Positions 1-7,995 of a DNA stretch of 64,000 bases are shown here, in pieces; position 1 is the stretch's first letter; each line of letters starts with the position of its first letter. Source of the DNA: Agarilytica sp033852175 (GTDB lineage Bacteria; Pseudomonadota; Gammaproteobacteria; Pseudomonadales; Cellvibrionaceae); the NCBI GenBank assembly GCA_033852175.1, contig JAWSUY010000029.1:1-64000 (forward strand). The letters run 5' to 3'. The translations under genes and the position numbers were made by a program. The notes under the pieces were generated by a model. That model ran no database searches. It was not told the DNA's origin and was given only the letters and a program-made list of their open reading frames with translations.

Positions 1-150
1 TCGGACTTTTATTAAGGAGAGGCAATTTTAAGAAAAAAAATCCTTCCTTGTCTTCCGCCACAAGCGCAACACTCGATACGGGTGGTTGGTTAAACCTTTC
101 CCGACAGGGACTTGCACCCTGCAAGACGCATCAAGATTAAACTTGACGCT
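1..150. other. Left-edge non-coding stretch next to the cassette array
   Basis: No convincing reading frame lies here. It holds a short inverted repeat, CAGGG (105-109) with CCCTG (117-121), in a GC-rich segment directly beside the first attC-like site. The most likely reading is the 5' end of the next integron cassette, which continues beyond the window; this is inference from position. Confidence 0.4.
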
Positions 151-253
151 CTAACGCCGGTAACAAATGCCGTAGTAAGGTGGCTTTGTTTTTGCGTCTT
201 TTTGCAAAAACAAAGACAGCTTACGGAGGTCATTTTGATTACCCTTGTTAGTG
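151..253 (-). repeat. attC: attC-like integron recombination site A (VCR-like)
   Basis: Read on the minus strand, the site opens with CACTAACAAGG (about 253-243), ends with GGCGTTAGAGCG (about 157-146), and folds into a long imperfect hairpin. Its core is a perfect 12-bp inverted repeat, CTTTGTTTTTGC (184-195) and GCAAAAACAAAG (204-215). It begins about 30 bases after the stop of the minus-strand gene at 282, where the attC of a cassette belongs. The TAACAA start and GCGTTAG end resemble Vibrio repeat (VCR) sites. The call rests on position, termini and folding; no alignment was possible. Confidence 0.7.
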
Positions 254-281
254 TATGGGTATATTGAAAACAAATTAATTC

Positions 282-617
282 CTAGTAAATACGTATATAA
301 TGGGCATTAAAATAGTTGGGATTTGAGCTGCATTCTCCAACAAAGTCAACGATCGAACCTGACATTTTAGCTGCTAGGCCCGCAGAATATATCTTATCCC
401 TTCCTAATACGCTGCTTGTAACCTGAACATAATATGGCGTGCACAATACGTTACCATCCCCATCTTTCACCTCCCAACCCGTTTCAGATGTAAAAAACGT
501 AAAATCGGCATTGCCATTATATAAAAACGTCTTGATTTTTGATTTTGCTGTTGCATCAGCATGCGAAAAATTGGAAACAAAAAAACTAATGAAAATTATT
601 ATTAACTTATACTTCAT
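282..617 (-). CDS. Small exported protein, cassette gene 1
   Basis: This is a 111-residue protein of unknown function with a clear Sec signal peptide: a Lys-rich start, a hydrophobic stretch of about 15 residues, and cleavage near SHA (residues 18-20). The mature part is about 90 residues and contains two cysteines (Cys59 and Cys96). Its C-terminal half carries the pattern Y-S-A-x-L-A-A...V-x-F...C-S, which recurs in cassette gene 3 (1218) and more weakly in cassette gene 2 (737). The start codon follows AAGGAAAT at a normal distance. An attC-like site lies just after the stop and another upstream, so this is one gene cassette. Probably periplasmic or secreted; a toxin or immunity role is possible but not shown. 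Confidence 0.8.
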   Translation of the reverse strand: MKYKLIIIFISFFVSNFSHADATAKSKIKTFLYNGNADFTFFTSETGWEVKDGDGNVLCTPYYVQVTSSVLGRDKIYSAGLAAKMSGSIVDFVGECSSNPNYFNAHYIRIY

Positions 618-645
618 ATTATTTCCTTTTAGATAGCTTAAAATA

Positions 646-730
646 CTAACGTCCGCTTCATTTGGCGGCTCTGATAAAGGCCAGATTTTTGACCTAAGTT
701 AAAAACGCTCAATTGAAAGCGTTTGTTACA
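646..730 (-). repeat. attC: attC-like integron recombination site B (VCR-like)
   Basis: On the minus strand it begins TGTAACAAACGC and ends GCGGACGTTAG, close to the published VCR termini (TAACAAACGC ... GGGCGTTA). Internal arms AACGCT (705-710 region) and AGCGTT (718-723) add secondary structure. It lies 7 bases after the stop of the gene at 737 and separates that cassette from the one at 282. Confidence 0.75.
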
Positions 731-736
731 GCCTCA

Positions 737-1057
737 CTAATAGACACTAAACAATCTACACGAGGCATTTAGATGCCCCCATATCAATGTGCTAGGCTGA
801 CCTGTTTGGTACATCAAATCGAATTCTTTATCTGCCAATTTGTATGCAAGCAATGTAGACAATAAACCGGAGTCTGCAAATTCAATATACACCCTCCCAT
901 TACACGAACTATCTATAGCCTTATTTACCCTCAAGGCATGAGCGGAGCTACCGTTTTGTGATTGAATGTATAGCTGACTGATCTTTACATCTTCGACAAC
1001 GACGGAATTAGCATTAACACTAAAGATCAAAATTAGCGCCGATATTATTTTTTTCAT
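737..1057 (-). CDS. Small exported protein, cassette gene 2
   Basis: This 106-residue protein has an N-terminal signal peptide (hydrophobic residues 4-16, probable cleavage after VNA or NSV). The mature domain has two cysteines, in 'SSCNGRV' and 'ASCRLF', probably paired by a disulfide. It shares its overall plan with the two flanking cassette proteins: similar size, a central 'LLAYKLA' helix followed by a strand, and a terminal Cys, although identity is low. It is bounded by attC-like sites on both sides, so it is an independent cassette. Function unknown. Confidence 0.75.
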   Translation of the reverse strand: MKKIISALILIFSVNANSVVVEDVKISQLYIQSQNGSSAHALRVNKAIDSSCNGRVYIEFADSGLLSTLLAYKLADKEFDLMYQTGQPSTLIWGHLNASCRLFSVY

Positions 1058-1085
1058 ACTTCGGACCTTTCCAGCATTCCTGGCT

Positions 1086-1206
1086 TTGTAACGCCAAGCA
1101 CAGCTGAAAACGGTGCGGAGCGGTTTTTGTGTTAATGTTTGAGCGCTAGCGAGTAACGCAAAAATCGCGTAGTACCGGTTTTCAGACTGGTGCGATTTGT
1201 TATAAC
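1086..1206 (-). repeat. attC: attC-like integron recombination site C (VCR-like)
   Basis: The minus strand starts GTTATAACAAATCGCACC and ends GCTTGGCGTTACAAAG, about 120 bases. Arms CTGAAAACGGT (1104-1114) and ACCGGTTTTCAG (1174-1185) pair with a single unpaired base, which recalls the extrahelical bases that direct IntI strand choice. It begins about 12 bases after the stop of the gene at 1218. Long attC sites of about 120 bp are typical of chromosomal integrons. Confidence 0.75.
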
Positions 1207-1217
1207 CTTACCTACAA

Positions 1218-1550
1218 TTAGAATACTGTTTCTTGAAGCGCTACGAACGTTGCTTCACAACTGTTATCTGTATGAGAGTAGAACCTGACCTTTTTGTTTG
1301 CCATATAGGCTGCCATAGAGGCGCTATATATCATATTAAAACGGTCGTCATTGAGGTGGCTTTTTGTAACAAAAACAACTCCGTTGCAGCTAAACTGATC
1401 ATGAGAATAGCCGCTTTCCAGAAATATCTTTAAGTCTTCTCCATTACTATTACCTACCTTAATTCCTTTGATTTTTCCAAATCCAATATTGCCTCCAGCA
1501 GCAAAAGAACCTACAGAAACAAACATTAACAATAAAGCCAGCGATCTCAT
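1218..1550 (-). CDS. Small exported protein, cassette gene 3
   Basis: About 110 residues with a good signal peptide (residues 1-18, cleavage after SFA). The start is placed at 1550 because GAGGG lies 6 bases upstream; ATG codons at 1562 and 1571 are in frame but lack a ribosome-binding site. The mature part has Cys residues in 'FSCNGV' and 'NSCEATF' and the motif 'YSASMAAYMANKKV', matching cassette gene 1 ('YSAGLAAKMSGSIV'). This is the right-most cassette; no further attC site was recognised to its right. Function unknown. Confidence 0.8.
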   Translation of the reverse strand: MRSLALLLMFVSVGSFAAGGNIGFGKIKGIKVGNSNGEDLKIFLESGYSHDQFSCNGVVFVTKSHLNDDRFNMIYSASMAAYMANKKVRFYSHTDNSCEATFVALQETVF

Positions 1551-2233
1551 ACATTCCCTCATTATTTTCATAATTATCGAATAGTTATAACATTTTTATT
1601 ATGCCGCACGCGTGTTTAGCAGAATTACAAAACTCAACACACGACGGCAACTCTTTGATTTAAAAGAGAAATTCGCGAGAAGCAAAAAACCTCTCTGCGG
1701 CAAAACGCGCGTGCGGGAATGCACTCACGACATTGCACAGAAACTCCACTTATAGAATCGCTAAACTATTGATTTTTAAACCATTTTTTTGATGACCCCG
1801 TGCAAAACGCGCACACGCCTCGGGCTAAACACGCACGATCGGTGAATTAATGCACACAAACACCTGAATCAAACATCTAATTGCTTGATTTACAGCCACC
1901 AATAACCGCTCTTAATAGCCAGTTTCTATTTTTTGAAAATTAATTTTGAAAGTACATAAGAAGGGATGAATCCATTCTGTAGCACAACTCCCTAAAATCA
2001 ATAATGCGCGGATTCTGCACTACTTTTCATTTTGGCGCCAGCAAAAACGGAGAAATTTGTCATCAAAATATTTTATTGGCGAGCAATCAACCAAATACTC
2101 TATTGATCCGAAATCATGTATGACAGATTAACCTTATCAGCAAACCCTAAAAGCACTCACGGTGAAGTGCCAGCTATTTTAAGGGGCGACCCGTTTATCA
2201 CTACGGTACAATATTCCCGCCCCTTGGCTCCCC
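1551..2233. other. Non-coding stretch right of the cassettes with a large imperfect hairpin
   Basis: No gene is convincing here; a plus-strand frame at 2116-2451 looks like chance. Two 14-base arms, 1604-1617 and 1703-1716, are complementary except for one G-T wobble and would close an imperfect hairpin of 113 bases. An 8-base inverted repeat, AAGGGGCG (2181-2188) and CGCCCCTT (2218-2225), lies after the stop of the gene at 2234 and may be a weak terminator, though it has no U tract. This is where an attI site and intI gene would be expected from the cassette orientation; neither is visible. Confidence 0.5.
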
Positions 2234-2533
2234 CTATCCCCGGCTTTCATCAAGCAGATCGCGTACCCACACACCACCGATCAAGTTTAATCTCTCATGT
2301 ATATGCTTTTCACTATTTCGAACATAACAGACAGACGTATAGCGTTTTGCATTCTCTAGCGCTTTCTTGCCCGCCTTCCCGTCCTCAATCACCATATTCC
2401 CCGCCGCATCAAACACTACCGTCGCCAACGCATGAGCATTACGCTCCTTAACGATGACAGACAAAGAAACCGTATTTTTATTCTCACTAGGGGCGGCTAA
2501 GGTAAGGTCGATTTTTCTTTCGCTGCTTATCAT
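2234..2533 (-). CDS. Hypothetical protein, last gene of a five-gene operon
   Basis: A 99-residue cytoplasmic-looking protein with no signal peptide and no recognised domain. The first half alternates strands ('TVSLSVIVKERNAHALATVVFD'-like), the second is helical and charged. It starts 16 bases after the stop of the lipoprotein-like gene at 2550 and so belongs to the operon that begins at 5610. Given the HExxH protein two genes upstream it could be an immunity or accessory protein, but nothing in the sequence proves this. Confidence 0.6.
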   Translation of the reverse strand: MISSERKIDLTLAAPSENKNTVSLSVIVKERNAHALATVVFDAAGNMVIEDGKAGKKALENAKRYTSVCYVRNSEKHIHERLNLIGGVWVRDLLDESRG

Positions 2534-2549
2534 TACAAATACATGTCAA

Positions 2550-3158
2550 TTAATGTTTAGTGACTTTAGGCAGCTCGTCAATAAATAACGTACTGCCGTC
2601 TAGCCGAACGATCCGGGCAAAAGGCTTATCTAATTCAACACCCGAGATTACAAATTTATTATTGATCACTTGGGCACCGGCAATACTGCCGTTTACAACG
2701 TATAGCTTCCTATAATCCACCCCAGCCTCCTCTCTATGCCAAATCATCCATAGCGTGGAAAACGAGTCATGCTGACCAGAATCATGTAATACCGCGAATT
2801 TCATACCTTGATAATCAGAAAAAAAGCCATTATCAGTATCCAACTCTTTAAGAACCTTGCCTTTATGCCTGTAATGTAACCCGACCTCTACTGAGTCGGT
2901 CTTATTATCCCGAAAAGCGCCTATCCAATAATAAACATCATTAATAATTGTATCGTCTAAAACAAGGAGATAACCGCCATATCGTTCGACGTTAGGATCA
3001 ATACCCGTTGGGGCCTTATATGTTATCAAATCAACCGATTTTTCATTTAACAAAAAAGACGTAAAGAGATCGACATCTATATAGGTATCCTCGTCGGCAG
3101 AACAAGCTGTTGATGTAACAGCAGTAAAAATCGAAATGAGTAATAGCCAAAACTTCAT
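2550..3158 (-). CDS. Exported hypothetical protein next to HExxH toxin candidate
   Basis: 202 residues with an N-terminal signal sequence ending 'VTSTAC' (Cys19), which may be a poor lipobox or an ordinary signal peptide. The mature part is predominantly beta-strand and acidic. It starts 8 bases after the stop of the HExxH protein (3166), so the two are probably translationally linked. The pattern of an exported protein directly after a cytosolic metallopeptidase-like protein fits an effector with a periplasmic immunity protein. No family recognised. Confidence 0.7.
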   Translation of the reverse strand: MKFWLLLISIFTAVTSTACSADEDTYIDVDLFTSFLLNEKSVDLITYKAPTGIDPNVERYGGYLLVLDDTIINDVYYWIGAFRDNKTDSVEVGLHYRHKGKVLKELDTDNGFFSDYQGMKFAVLHDSGQHDSFSTLWMIWHREEAGVDYRKLYVVNGSIAGAQVINNKFVISGVELDKPFARIVRLDGSTLFIDELPKVTKH

Positions 3159-3165
3159 ACTTCTT

Positions 3166-3654
3166 TTAATCCTTCAGTATCTTACCGACTAATTTACTTT
3201 GATTCAGAACCCCTTCGTAATCTACTCTAACGCCTGCGCTAGAAGGGTTCCCTATACTTATGGCGTGTTGTTTTACCACTTTATTTGCCGACGCCACAGC
3301 AAGATTTTCGTCATTACGGTTATACTGCGCTATAGCATGAAACAACTCGTGAGCAAGACTTCTAAGCCCTACTAGCTTAACATAAGTACCATTTTGCCCC
3401 GGCGCCCCTCGCAGGCCAAACATCCCTTGAGTTCCCAGGCGAATAATCGCCATACCAACAATCGCACCGTTCCTGTTCCCACCCGGTACGAGCTTTATTT
3501 CTATAACTGCCGCATGGTGTTTTTTTAGGTAAACATCGACAAGCCCTTTCCCCTCTTTAGTCGCATAATACTGGTCAAAATACTCATACCACTTTTTCTC
3601 CAGCGTTGGCCCCATACCACCAATAACTTTCACCCTGTTTCTAACTTCTGACAT
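3166..3654 (-). CDS. HExxH zinc-metallopeptidase-like protein (M91-like toxin candidate)
   Basis: About 162 residues from the ATG at 3654. Residues 99-107 read SLAHELFHA, an HExxH zinc motif (His102, Glu103, His106), followed about 12 residues later by 'DENLAVASANKVV'. This layout recalls the M91 (NleD-like) effector peptidases found in polymorphic and T6SS toxins; the third zinc ligand is not obvious. There is no signal peptide. The ATG at 3654 has GGA about 8 bases upstream; a TTG at 3675 is the alternative. Just upstream, TTCAAAATAGTTG is duplicated in tandem (3671-3696). Sitting between an unknown protein (3711) and an exported protein (2550), it is the best effector candidate of this operon. 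Confidence 0.65.
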   Translation of the reverse strand: MSEVRNRVKVIGGMGPTLEKKWYEYFDQYYATKEGKGLVDVYLKKHHAAVIEIKLVPGGNRNGAIVGMAIIRLGTQGMFGLRGAPGQNGTYVKLVGLRSLAHELFHAIAQYNRNDENLAVASANKVVKQHAISIGNPSSAGVRVDYEGVLNQSKLVGKILKD

Positions 3655-3710
3655 GTTTTTATTCCATTTTTTCAAAATAGTTGTTCAAAATAGTTGAATG
3701 CCATTTCGGC

Positions 3711-4457
3711 TTACCGCTCCGCTTGGTTTAGACGCTCTTGAAAGGCTGACGAATACGTTACAGAAATATTATCCAAGATTTCATCGCGGATATCCTTACG
3801 AAGCTGGTCAAGCTCCGGCATCGGTATTGTTATCGAATCATGGTCACTAGAAAAAATAGTAATGCTACACGTTACCGTTAATATTGAAGATTCATTCAGA
3901 GGAATATACGTCCTCCAATCGGGACGGTCTCTTATACTTACATGCCCCAGTGTCGCAGTTAACCAAACCAAGCCGTCTTTATCCAACTTTTCAATTGCCG
4001 ACATATCTGCAGGCATCATGTGCTCTTTCCGCGCAAGAGCTTCAATTTCTGTTCCCAGGTGCGACTCAACCCCTTCTACCGCAATTAACCGATAGTGATG
4101 GTATAACCATTTCTCAAAATCTGCGGGCTTCAGGTGTACCGCCTGAGCCTGTTCAGCCGGTGCCAGCTCAACCAACTCAATTTTAAAATCACATAACACG
4201 ACGTGGTTTTGAGACTCTATATCGTCGTAGAACCATGACTGTTTGACCAACCGAAGATCTTTTTGCCCAAGGGGGTGCTGACTCCACGCGTCGCTCGATA
4301 CTTTCGACATATCTGTCATATCCTGAGCGGCAAGAAAACAATTATAACTTCCGTGGTGATCCGGCAGACGAAAACTAAGATCGGCACCGCTGAATTGGAA
4401 GACAATAAGATCTGAGTTATCGAAATCGGGGCCGATGACGTCAAGAGAAAACCTCAT
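3711..4457 (-). CDS. Hypothetical protein, operon with HExxH toxin candidate
   Basis: 248 residues from the ATG at 4457, which lies one base after the stop codon of the upstream gene (TAG at 4461-4459); a start at 4487 would overlap that gene by 29 bases. No signal peptide or membrane segment. The protein is acidic with mixed alpha/beta composition and no motif I recognise. Tight coupling to the genes at 4459 and 3166 suggests an accessory, adaptor or chaperone role for the effector candidate, as inference only. Confidence 0.65.
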   Translation of the reverse strand: MRFSLDVIGPDFDNSDLIVFQFSGADLSFRLPDHHGSYNCFLAAQDMTDMSKVSSDAWSQHPLGQKDLRLVKQSWFYDDIESQNHVVLCDFKIELVELAPAEQAQAVHLKPADFEKWLYHHYRLIAVEGVESHLGTEIEALARKEHMMPADMSAIEKLDKDGLVWLTATLGHVSIRDRPDWRTYIPLNESSILTVTCSITIFSSDHDSITIPMPELDQLRKDIRDEILDNISVTYSSAFQERLNQAER

Positions 4458-4458
4458 A

Positions 4459-5610
4459 CTAAGCAAGTCTCTTGATAGCAGAAACAAAGGTTAAGCTAGA
4501 AGAGTTCACCGCGACTTTATTACCCGTGAGTTTTCTGGGCAAGCCTGCCTGCGGCATATGGTTAGCCAGTGCGCCTTTGGACTTTCCAAACGTCCCCTTA
4601 TTCGCCGTGCCGGAGAGAGCATCAACCATACCGTCATGAACCTCACGATAGTCTCGCATTACACGCGTATTTTTAAGCTCTCTAACTAACGCTTCAGCAT
4701 TTGAAGAAAAGAGCATTTGGGCAGATCGGCTTGTGCCTGTGTATTCTATAGGTGGTGTATCCGCATGACCGCCGCCAAACTTAACAGCTTTCAGCTTCAA
4801 CTTCTGCAGTAACGCTTGAGTATTAGCCAAAGGATCAATGACCCGCATTCTAAATCCGCCGAGTGTACTGCTTACTCCGTCTAGAGACTTCTCTAGTATT
4901 GCAGCGCCTTCCGCCTCTGCTACCCAGTAAATTCGTTTTTTAGAATTTTTATTCATGACATCACTGAGTTCAGCAATCGCGTCTGCTGTAATCTGAGATT
5001 GGTTAGAGCGCCCCCACACTCCTAATTCATTAACAACTTTTTGAGGACTAAAAAACACAGCCATATCTTCCGCTTTTATACCTGTCCGGTCACAACCCTT
5101 TTCAACTGCTGTATCAATATTTTTCACCTGACCGCTGATGTAAACAGTTTTCTCTTGAAGTTCAGCGTTTGGGTTTAACTTATGTATTTTACTAAAGCCG
5201 CTATAAGCATAAAGCCCCGGCGCACCAACCGACTCACCATTATTAGGCCGAATATCCGTTATAAATAAGGTCTTCTTCCCCAGCATACTATCGTCTAAAA
5301 TTGAATAAAAAACATTCAACCCGTTAACTGGGTGTATATGCTTGAAAGCGCAATTAATATTCGACAAACCACCCTGATTACCACCGCCAATATTCCGCAA
5401 ATTTTCTATTTGTCTAATCGTCGTTTGACCGCTTGAGGTCGATGAGTCAACAAGGCCCGCAAAGGCAGTGAACAGCGCTATATTGATCCGTACCGGCCTG
5501 CCACAAGAGCCACGTGTATTGTCTGAGAATAACGGGTAATTTTTTAACTCAGATGACGCGAGATGGGTTCTACGAGCACTCGGAATATGTGATGGAATAT
5601 GATTGGCCAT
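4459..5610 (-). CDS. Large hypothetical protein, first gene of the HExxH operon
   Basis: 383 residues, no signal peptide, no recognised fold. The N-terminus is rich in His, Ser and Pro ('HIPSHIPSARR'), the centre is alpha/beta ('KKTLFITDIRPNNG', 'RIYWVAEAEGAAIL'), and the C-terminus has Gly/Lys-rich linkers. It begins 10 bases after AAGGA. As the first gene of an operon that leads into a metallopeptidase candidate, it may be a second effector or a delivery component. The assignment is contextual. Confidence 0.65.
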   Translation of the reverse strand: MANHIPSHIPSARRTHLASSELKNYPLFSDNTRGSCGRPVRINIALFTAFAGLVDSSTSSGQTTIRQIENLRNIGGGNQGGLSNINCAFKHIHPVNGLNVFYSILDDSMLGKKTLFITDIRPNNGESVGAPGLYAYSGFSKIHKLNPNAELQEKTVYISGQVKNIDTAVEKGCDRTGIKAEDMAVFFSPQKVVNELGVWGRSNQSQITADAIAELSDVMNKNSKKRIYWVAEAEGAAILEKSLDGVSSTLGGFRMRVIDPLANTQALLQKLKLKAVKFGGGHADTPPIEYTGTSRSAQMLFSSNAEALVRELKNTRVMRDYREVHDGMVDALSGTANKGTFGKSKGALANHMPQAGLPRKLTGNKVAVNSSSLTFVSAIKRLA

Positions 5611-6149
5611 TCTATTTCTTGTCCTTTATATAAAGATAATAATAAAAATTGGGGGGTGCCTTTTCCCCTACAAGCAATGGAGCAGAACAATCGATCATCC
5701 CCCTCCATTATCACAGCATTTATTGAACACTTGTATTGCGGCACATGGTTAAGCATTAATCCACGCCCTACAACCCTAAGATTAAAATTTAACCAGCTGA
5801 ACAGCTGAGAAACATATAGAATGTGAACCAGCGCACAATGTTAACCCCCGCCCACTAACCGCCCCTCAATCACTCATTGAAATACGCGCCAAAAACGCCC
5901 CTACTTACCGCCAAACACTAAAACTCTCGTATGGTTCCCCCCGTCACATGATGGGCAGAAAGCAACAAAATAAACCTTCGAAGTTTACCTACTCGGGTCG
6001 GTACGGCTGTAGTAGCCCGAGCATGACAATTACCCGCCCTTATTTCCTTAATGAAATTGCCAAATAATTATTTCAAAATGAGAAAAACTTCACCTACTCG
6101 TATTATCATGACTGGTACCATCAGCGATTCATGAGCATAAGGTGTCGAT
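5611..6149. other. Divergent intergenic region
   Basis: This separates the leftward operon (starting at 5610) from the rightward pair at 6150 and should hold both promoters. The only structure noted is an inverted repeat, CTCGGG (5992-5997) with CCCGAG (6016-6021). A minus-strand frame at 5544-5756 overlaps the start of the preceding gene and is not credible. No other gene seen. Confidence 0.5.
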
Positions 6150-6845
6150 ATGAATAAAATAGACTTCATTAAGCAAAAACTGAATCTCCTAGCCAAAGAT
6201 AAACAATCTGTATTTCAAGAACTCGGCCCCTCATTGCAACAAATGGCTGATAAAGAACAAAACCAAAAAATTGTAAAAATACCAGCGGATGGAAATTGGT
6301 TTACCATTTCATATGATGCCGTAGAAGTTCGAGCTGACCGCTTAGTTATAAGCGCTAAGCGTAAGTTAGACGGCATGCACGGCTCCCCGAATGATCCCGA
6401 TGGACGTTATTACGTTGTTGAGTTCGAAGGCACCCGTGCAGCATATCTTCGAGGTATGTACAAACATAGACACAGGGCTGGCGGTTGGCCATATATCTAC
6501 TGGGACATACGTTCTTACGCAGGACACCCCAGCAACCCCGGCACTCGCGTATATGTATCAGGATTCAAGGCACACGACGAGCTTCGAAAAATGATTAACG
6601 CAATGGAAAATATCTATGGGACAAAAAATATAGTAAACACCTATATTAACGATAATCTCATGCGGTTCCAAACAGGTATCATGCAAAAGAAGACTCCCCA
6701 ACAAATTGAAAAGCAATGGTCTCAGGGCTTAATGGAAAGCATGGGGTATAAATACGTTGAAGCTTCCGATGTCGGCTATCCAAAAGGCTCATGGAAAGGT
6801 GTCGCGTCCCATTGGCACAAAAACCCTGAGGATGCCCTGTCGTGA
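6150..6845 (+). CDS. Hypothetical protein, possible toxin of a two-gene pair
   Basis: 231 residues, no signal peptide, with an AAGGTG ribosome-binding site. The N-terminal 50 residues are helical and charged; the middle is beta-rich with many aromatic residues ('GRYYVVEFEG', 'GGWPYIYWDIR'); the C-terminus is a helical segment closing with 'GVASHWHKNP'. No family recognised. It overlaps the next gene by GTGA, and that gene encodes a small acidic protein. A larger basic protein coupled to a small acidic one fits a toxin-immunity or effector-chaperone pair. The His-rich C-terminus could be catalytic but this is a guess. Confidence 0.65.
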   Translation: MNKIDFIKQKLNLLAKDKQSVFQELGPSLQQMADKEQNQKIVKIPADGNWFTISYDAVEVRADRLVISAKRKLDGMHGSPNDPDGRYYVVEFEGTRAAYLRGMYKHRHRAGGWPYIYWDIRSYAGHPSNPGTRVYVSGFKAHDELRKMINAMENIYGTKNIVNTYINDNLMRFQTGIMQKKTPQQIEKQWSQGLMESMGYKYVEASDVGYPKGSWKGVASHWHKNPEDALS

Positions 6846-7174
6846 CAAAGACACCCCACCTAACATCAATCAATTCAGAGCCGGTCCAAAAAATGCCGGA
6901 AAATTCAAAAGATGACTTCATCCGCTGGATCAAAGAAGGAAAAAAAACCTCTGAAGCGGTTAAAAGTTTGATTGAGAAATACCAACTTACCGAATTACAT
7001 ACCCTAGTTACGATCGAGCTAATTGAAGCCGCCTATCCGGGTATAGACTTAAGTCCTTTTAGAGGTTACATAGTCGATTCAAATTACCCATTTGGAAACC
7101 CTGATGATCTAAATGACCAGGAGTTTGATAAACGGATCAAAGAGCTTTGGGAAAACCCGCCAGAGCCGTGGTAA
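6842..7174 (+). CDS. Small acidic protein, possible immunity partner
   Basis: 110 residues, starting at a GTG whose last bases overlap the TGA of the gene at 6150 (GTGA), so translation is coupled. The protein is acidic and largely helical, with a Trp/Pro-rich end ('ELWENPPEPW'). Size, charge and coupling suit an immunity protein for the 231-residue partner. No family recognised. Confidence 0.65.
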   Translation: MTKTPHLTSINSEPVQKMPENSKDDFIRWIKEGKKTSEAVKSLIEKYQLTELHTLVTIELIEAAYPGIDLSPFRGYIVDSNYPFGNPDDLNDQEFDKRIKELWENPPEPW

Positions 7175-7199
7175 GGCGACTAAGATTAACGTAACTTAT

Positions 7200-7925
7200 T
7201 TAAACACCTGTATCGAATAACCCAGACATTAAAACACTAGCGTCCCCGAGGTATTCTTCTACGAAATAAGAGTTATTCGGTACCATTGGCTCAAGATTAA
7301 GTAAAATTGTTCTCGCGCCTTCATAACGTGCAGAACGAACAATATTGGAAGCTGGCGATACTGTCCCAGATGTTCCGACAGCGACAAACAGGTCACAACT
7401 ACGCAATGCCTTTTTCATTGACCATTCCGTAGAAACAGGCATTGGCTCGCCAAAAAGTACAATGCCCGGACGAAGAACACTGCCACACATTTCGCATAGA
7501 GGCGGGTTTTCCGCAGACAAACTACCATATACTTTTTCCGTATTGCACTCACCGTTAGAGCAAACTAACGTTTCTATATTTCCGTGTAATTCAATTACTC
7601 TTTTTGACCCTGCTTTTTGGTGAAGCCCATCGACATTTTGAGTGAGCAAACAAAACCGCTGATCATCCGCCAAGCATGCCTCTAGCTTTGCCAACATAAA
7701 ATGGACCGCATTTGGCTGTGCTTTTTGAATACTCTGGCGAAGAGGCCCGTAAAACTCCCACAAAGCTTTTGGGTTATCCTTAATACGATCAATATGGCCA
7801 CTATATTGAATATCAACAGCTGTAGTTGAATTTTCACCCCTATAGGTCGGCAACCCCGAATCAACAGACACTCCCGCGCCCGTCAAAAAAATAATATTTT
7901 TGTATTCTTCAAGATCAAGCTTCAT
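7200..7925 (-). CDS. Sir2-family NAD-dependent protein deacylase
   Basis: 241 residues covering a whole bacterial sirtuin. Visible motifs are the NAD-binding GAGVSVDSGLPTYRG (16-30), TQNVDG (95-100), the catalytic His in ELHGN (His114), four zinc cysteines (122, 127, 144, 147), LRPGIVLFGE (151-160) and the second NAD loop VGTSGTVSPAS (183-193). Sirtuins remove acyl groups from lysine using NAD+. Most close bacterial relatives (CobB) have Tyr-x-x-Arg after the first helix, which sets preference for succinyl-type groups; here the segment is FYGPLRQ (58-64), with Arg one place later or needing a gap, so substrate preference is uncertain. It stands alone and points toward the gene at 6842. Confidence 0.93.
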   Translation of the reverse strand: MKLDLEEYKNIIFLTGAGVSVDSGLPTYRGENSTTAVDIQYSGHIDRIKDNPKALWEFYGPLRQSIQKAQPNAVHFMLAKLEACLADDQRFCLLTQNVDGLHQKAGSKRVIELHGNIETLVCSNGECNTEKVYGSLSAENPPLCEMCGSVLRPGIVLFGEPMPVSTEWSMKKALRSCDLFVAVGTSGTVSPASNIVRSARYEGARTILLNLEPMVPNNSYFVEEYLGDASVLMSGLFDTGV

Positions 7926-7995
7926 ACATAGACCGAAATTTTTTTCCTGTACCGGCCACTCCTTTTAAGCGAGAAGCAACCGGTCACTAAATAGA

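Noticed and set aside
1604..1716. Large hairpin considered as a fourth attC
   Set aside because: No TAAC/GTTA ends in the right places.
2116..2451. Plus-strand 111-residue frame
   Set aside because: Opposes the better-supported minus-strand gene at 2234, Pro/His-rich composition without domain, no ribosome-binding site.
5544..5756. Minus-strand 70-residue frame
   Set aside because: Overlaps the 5' end and start region of the 4459 gene in another frame; no ribosome-binding site.
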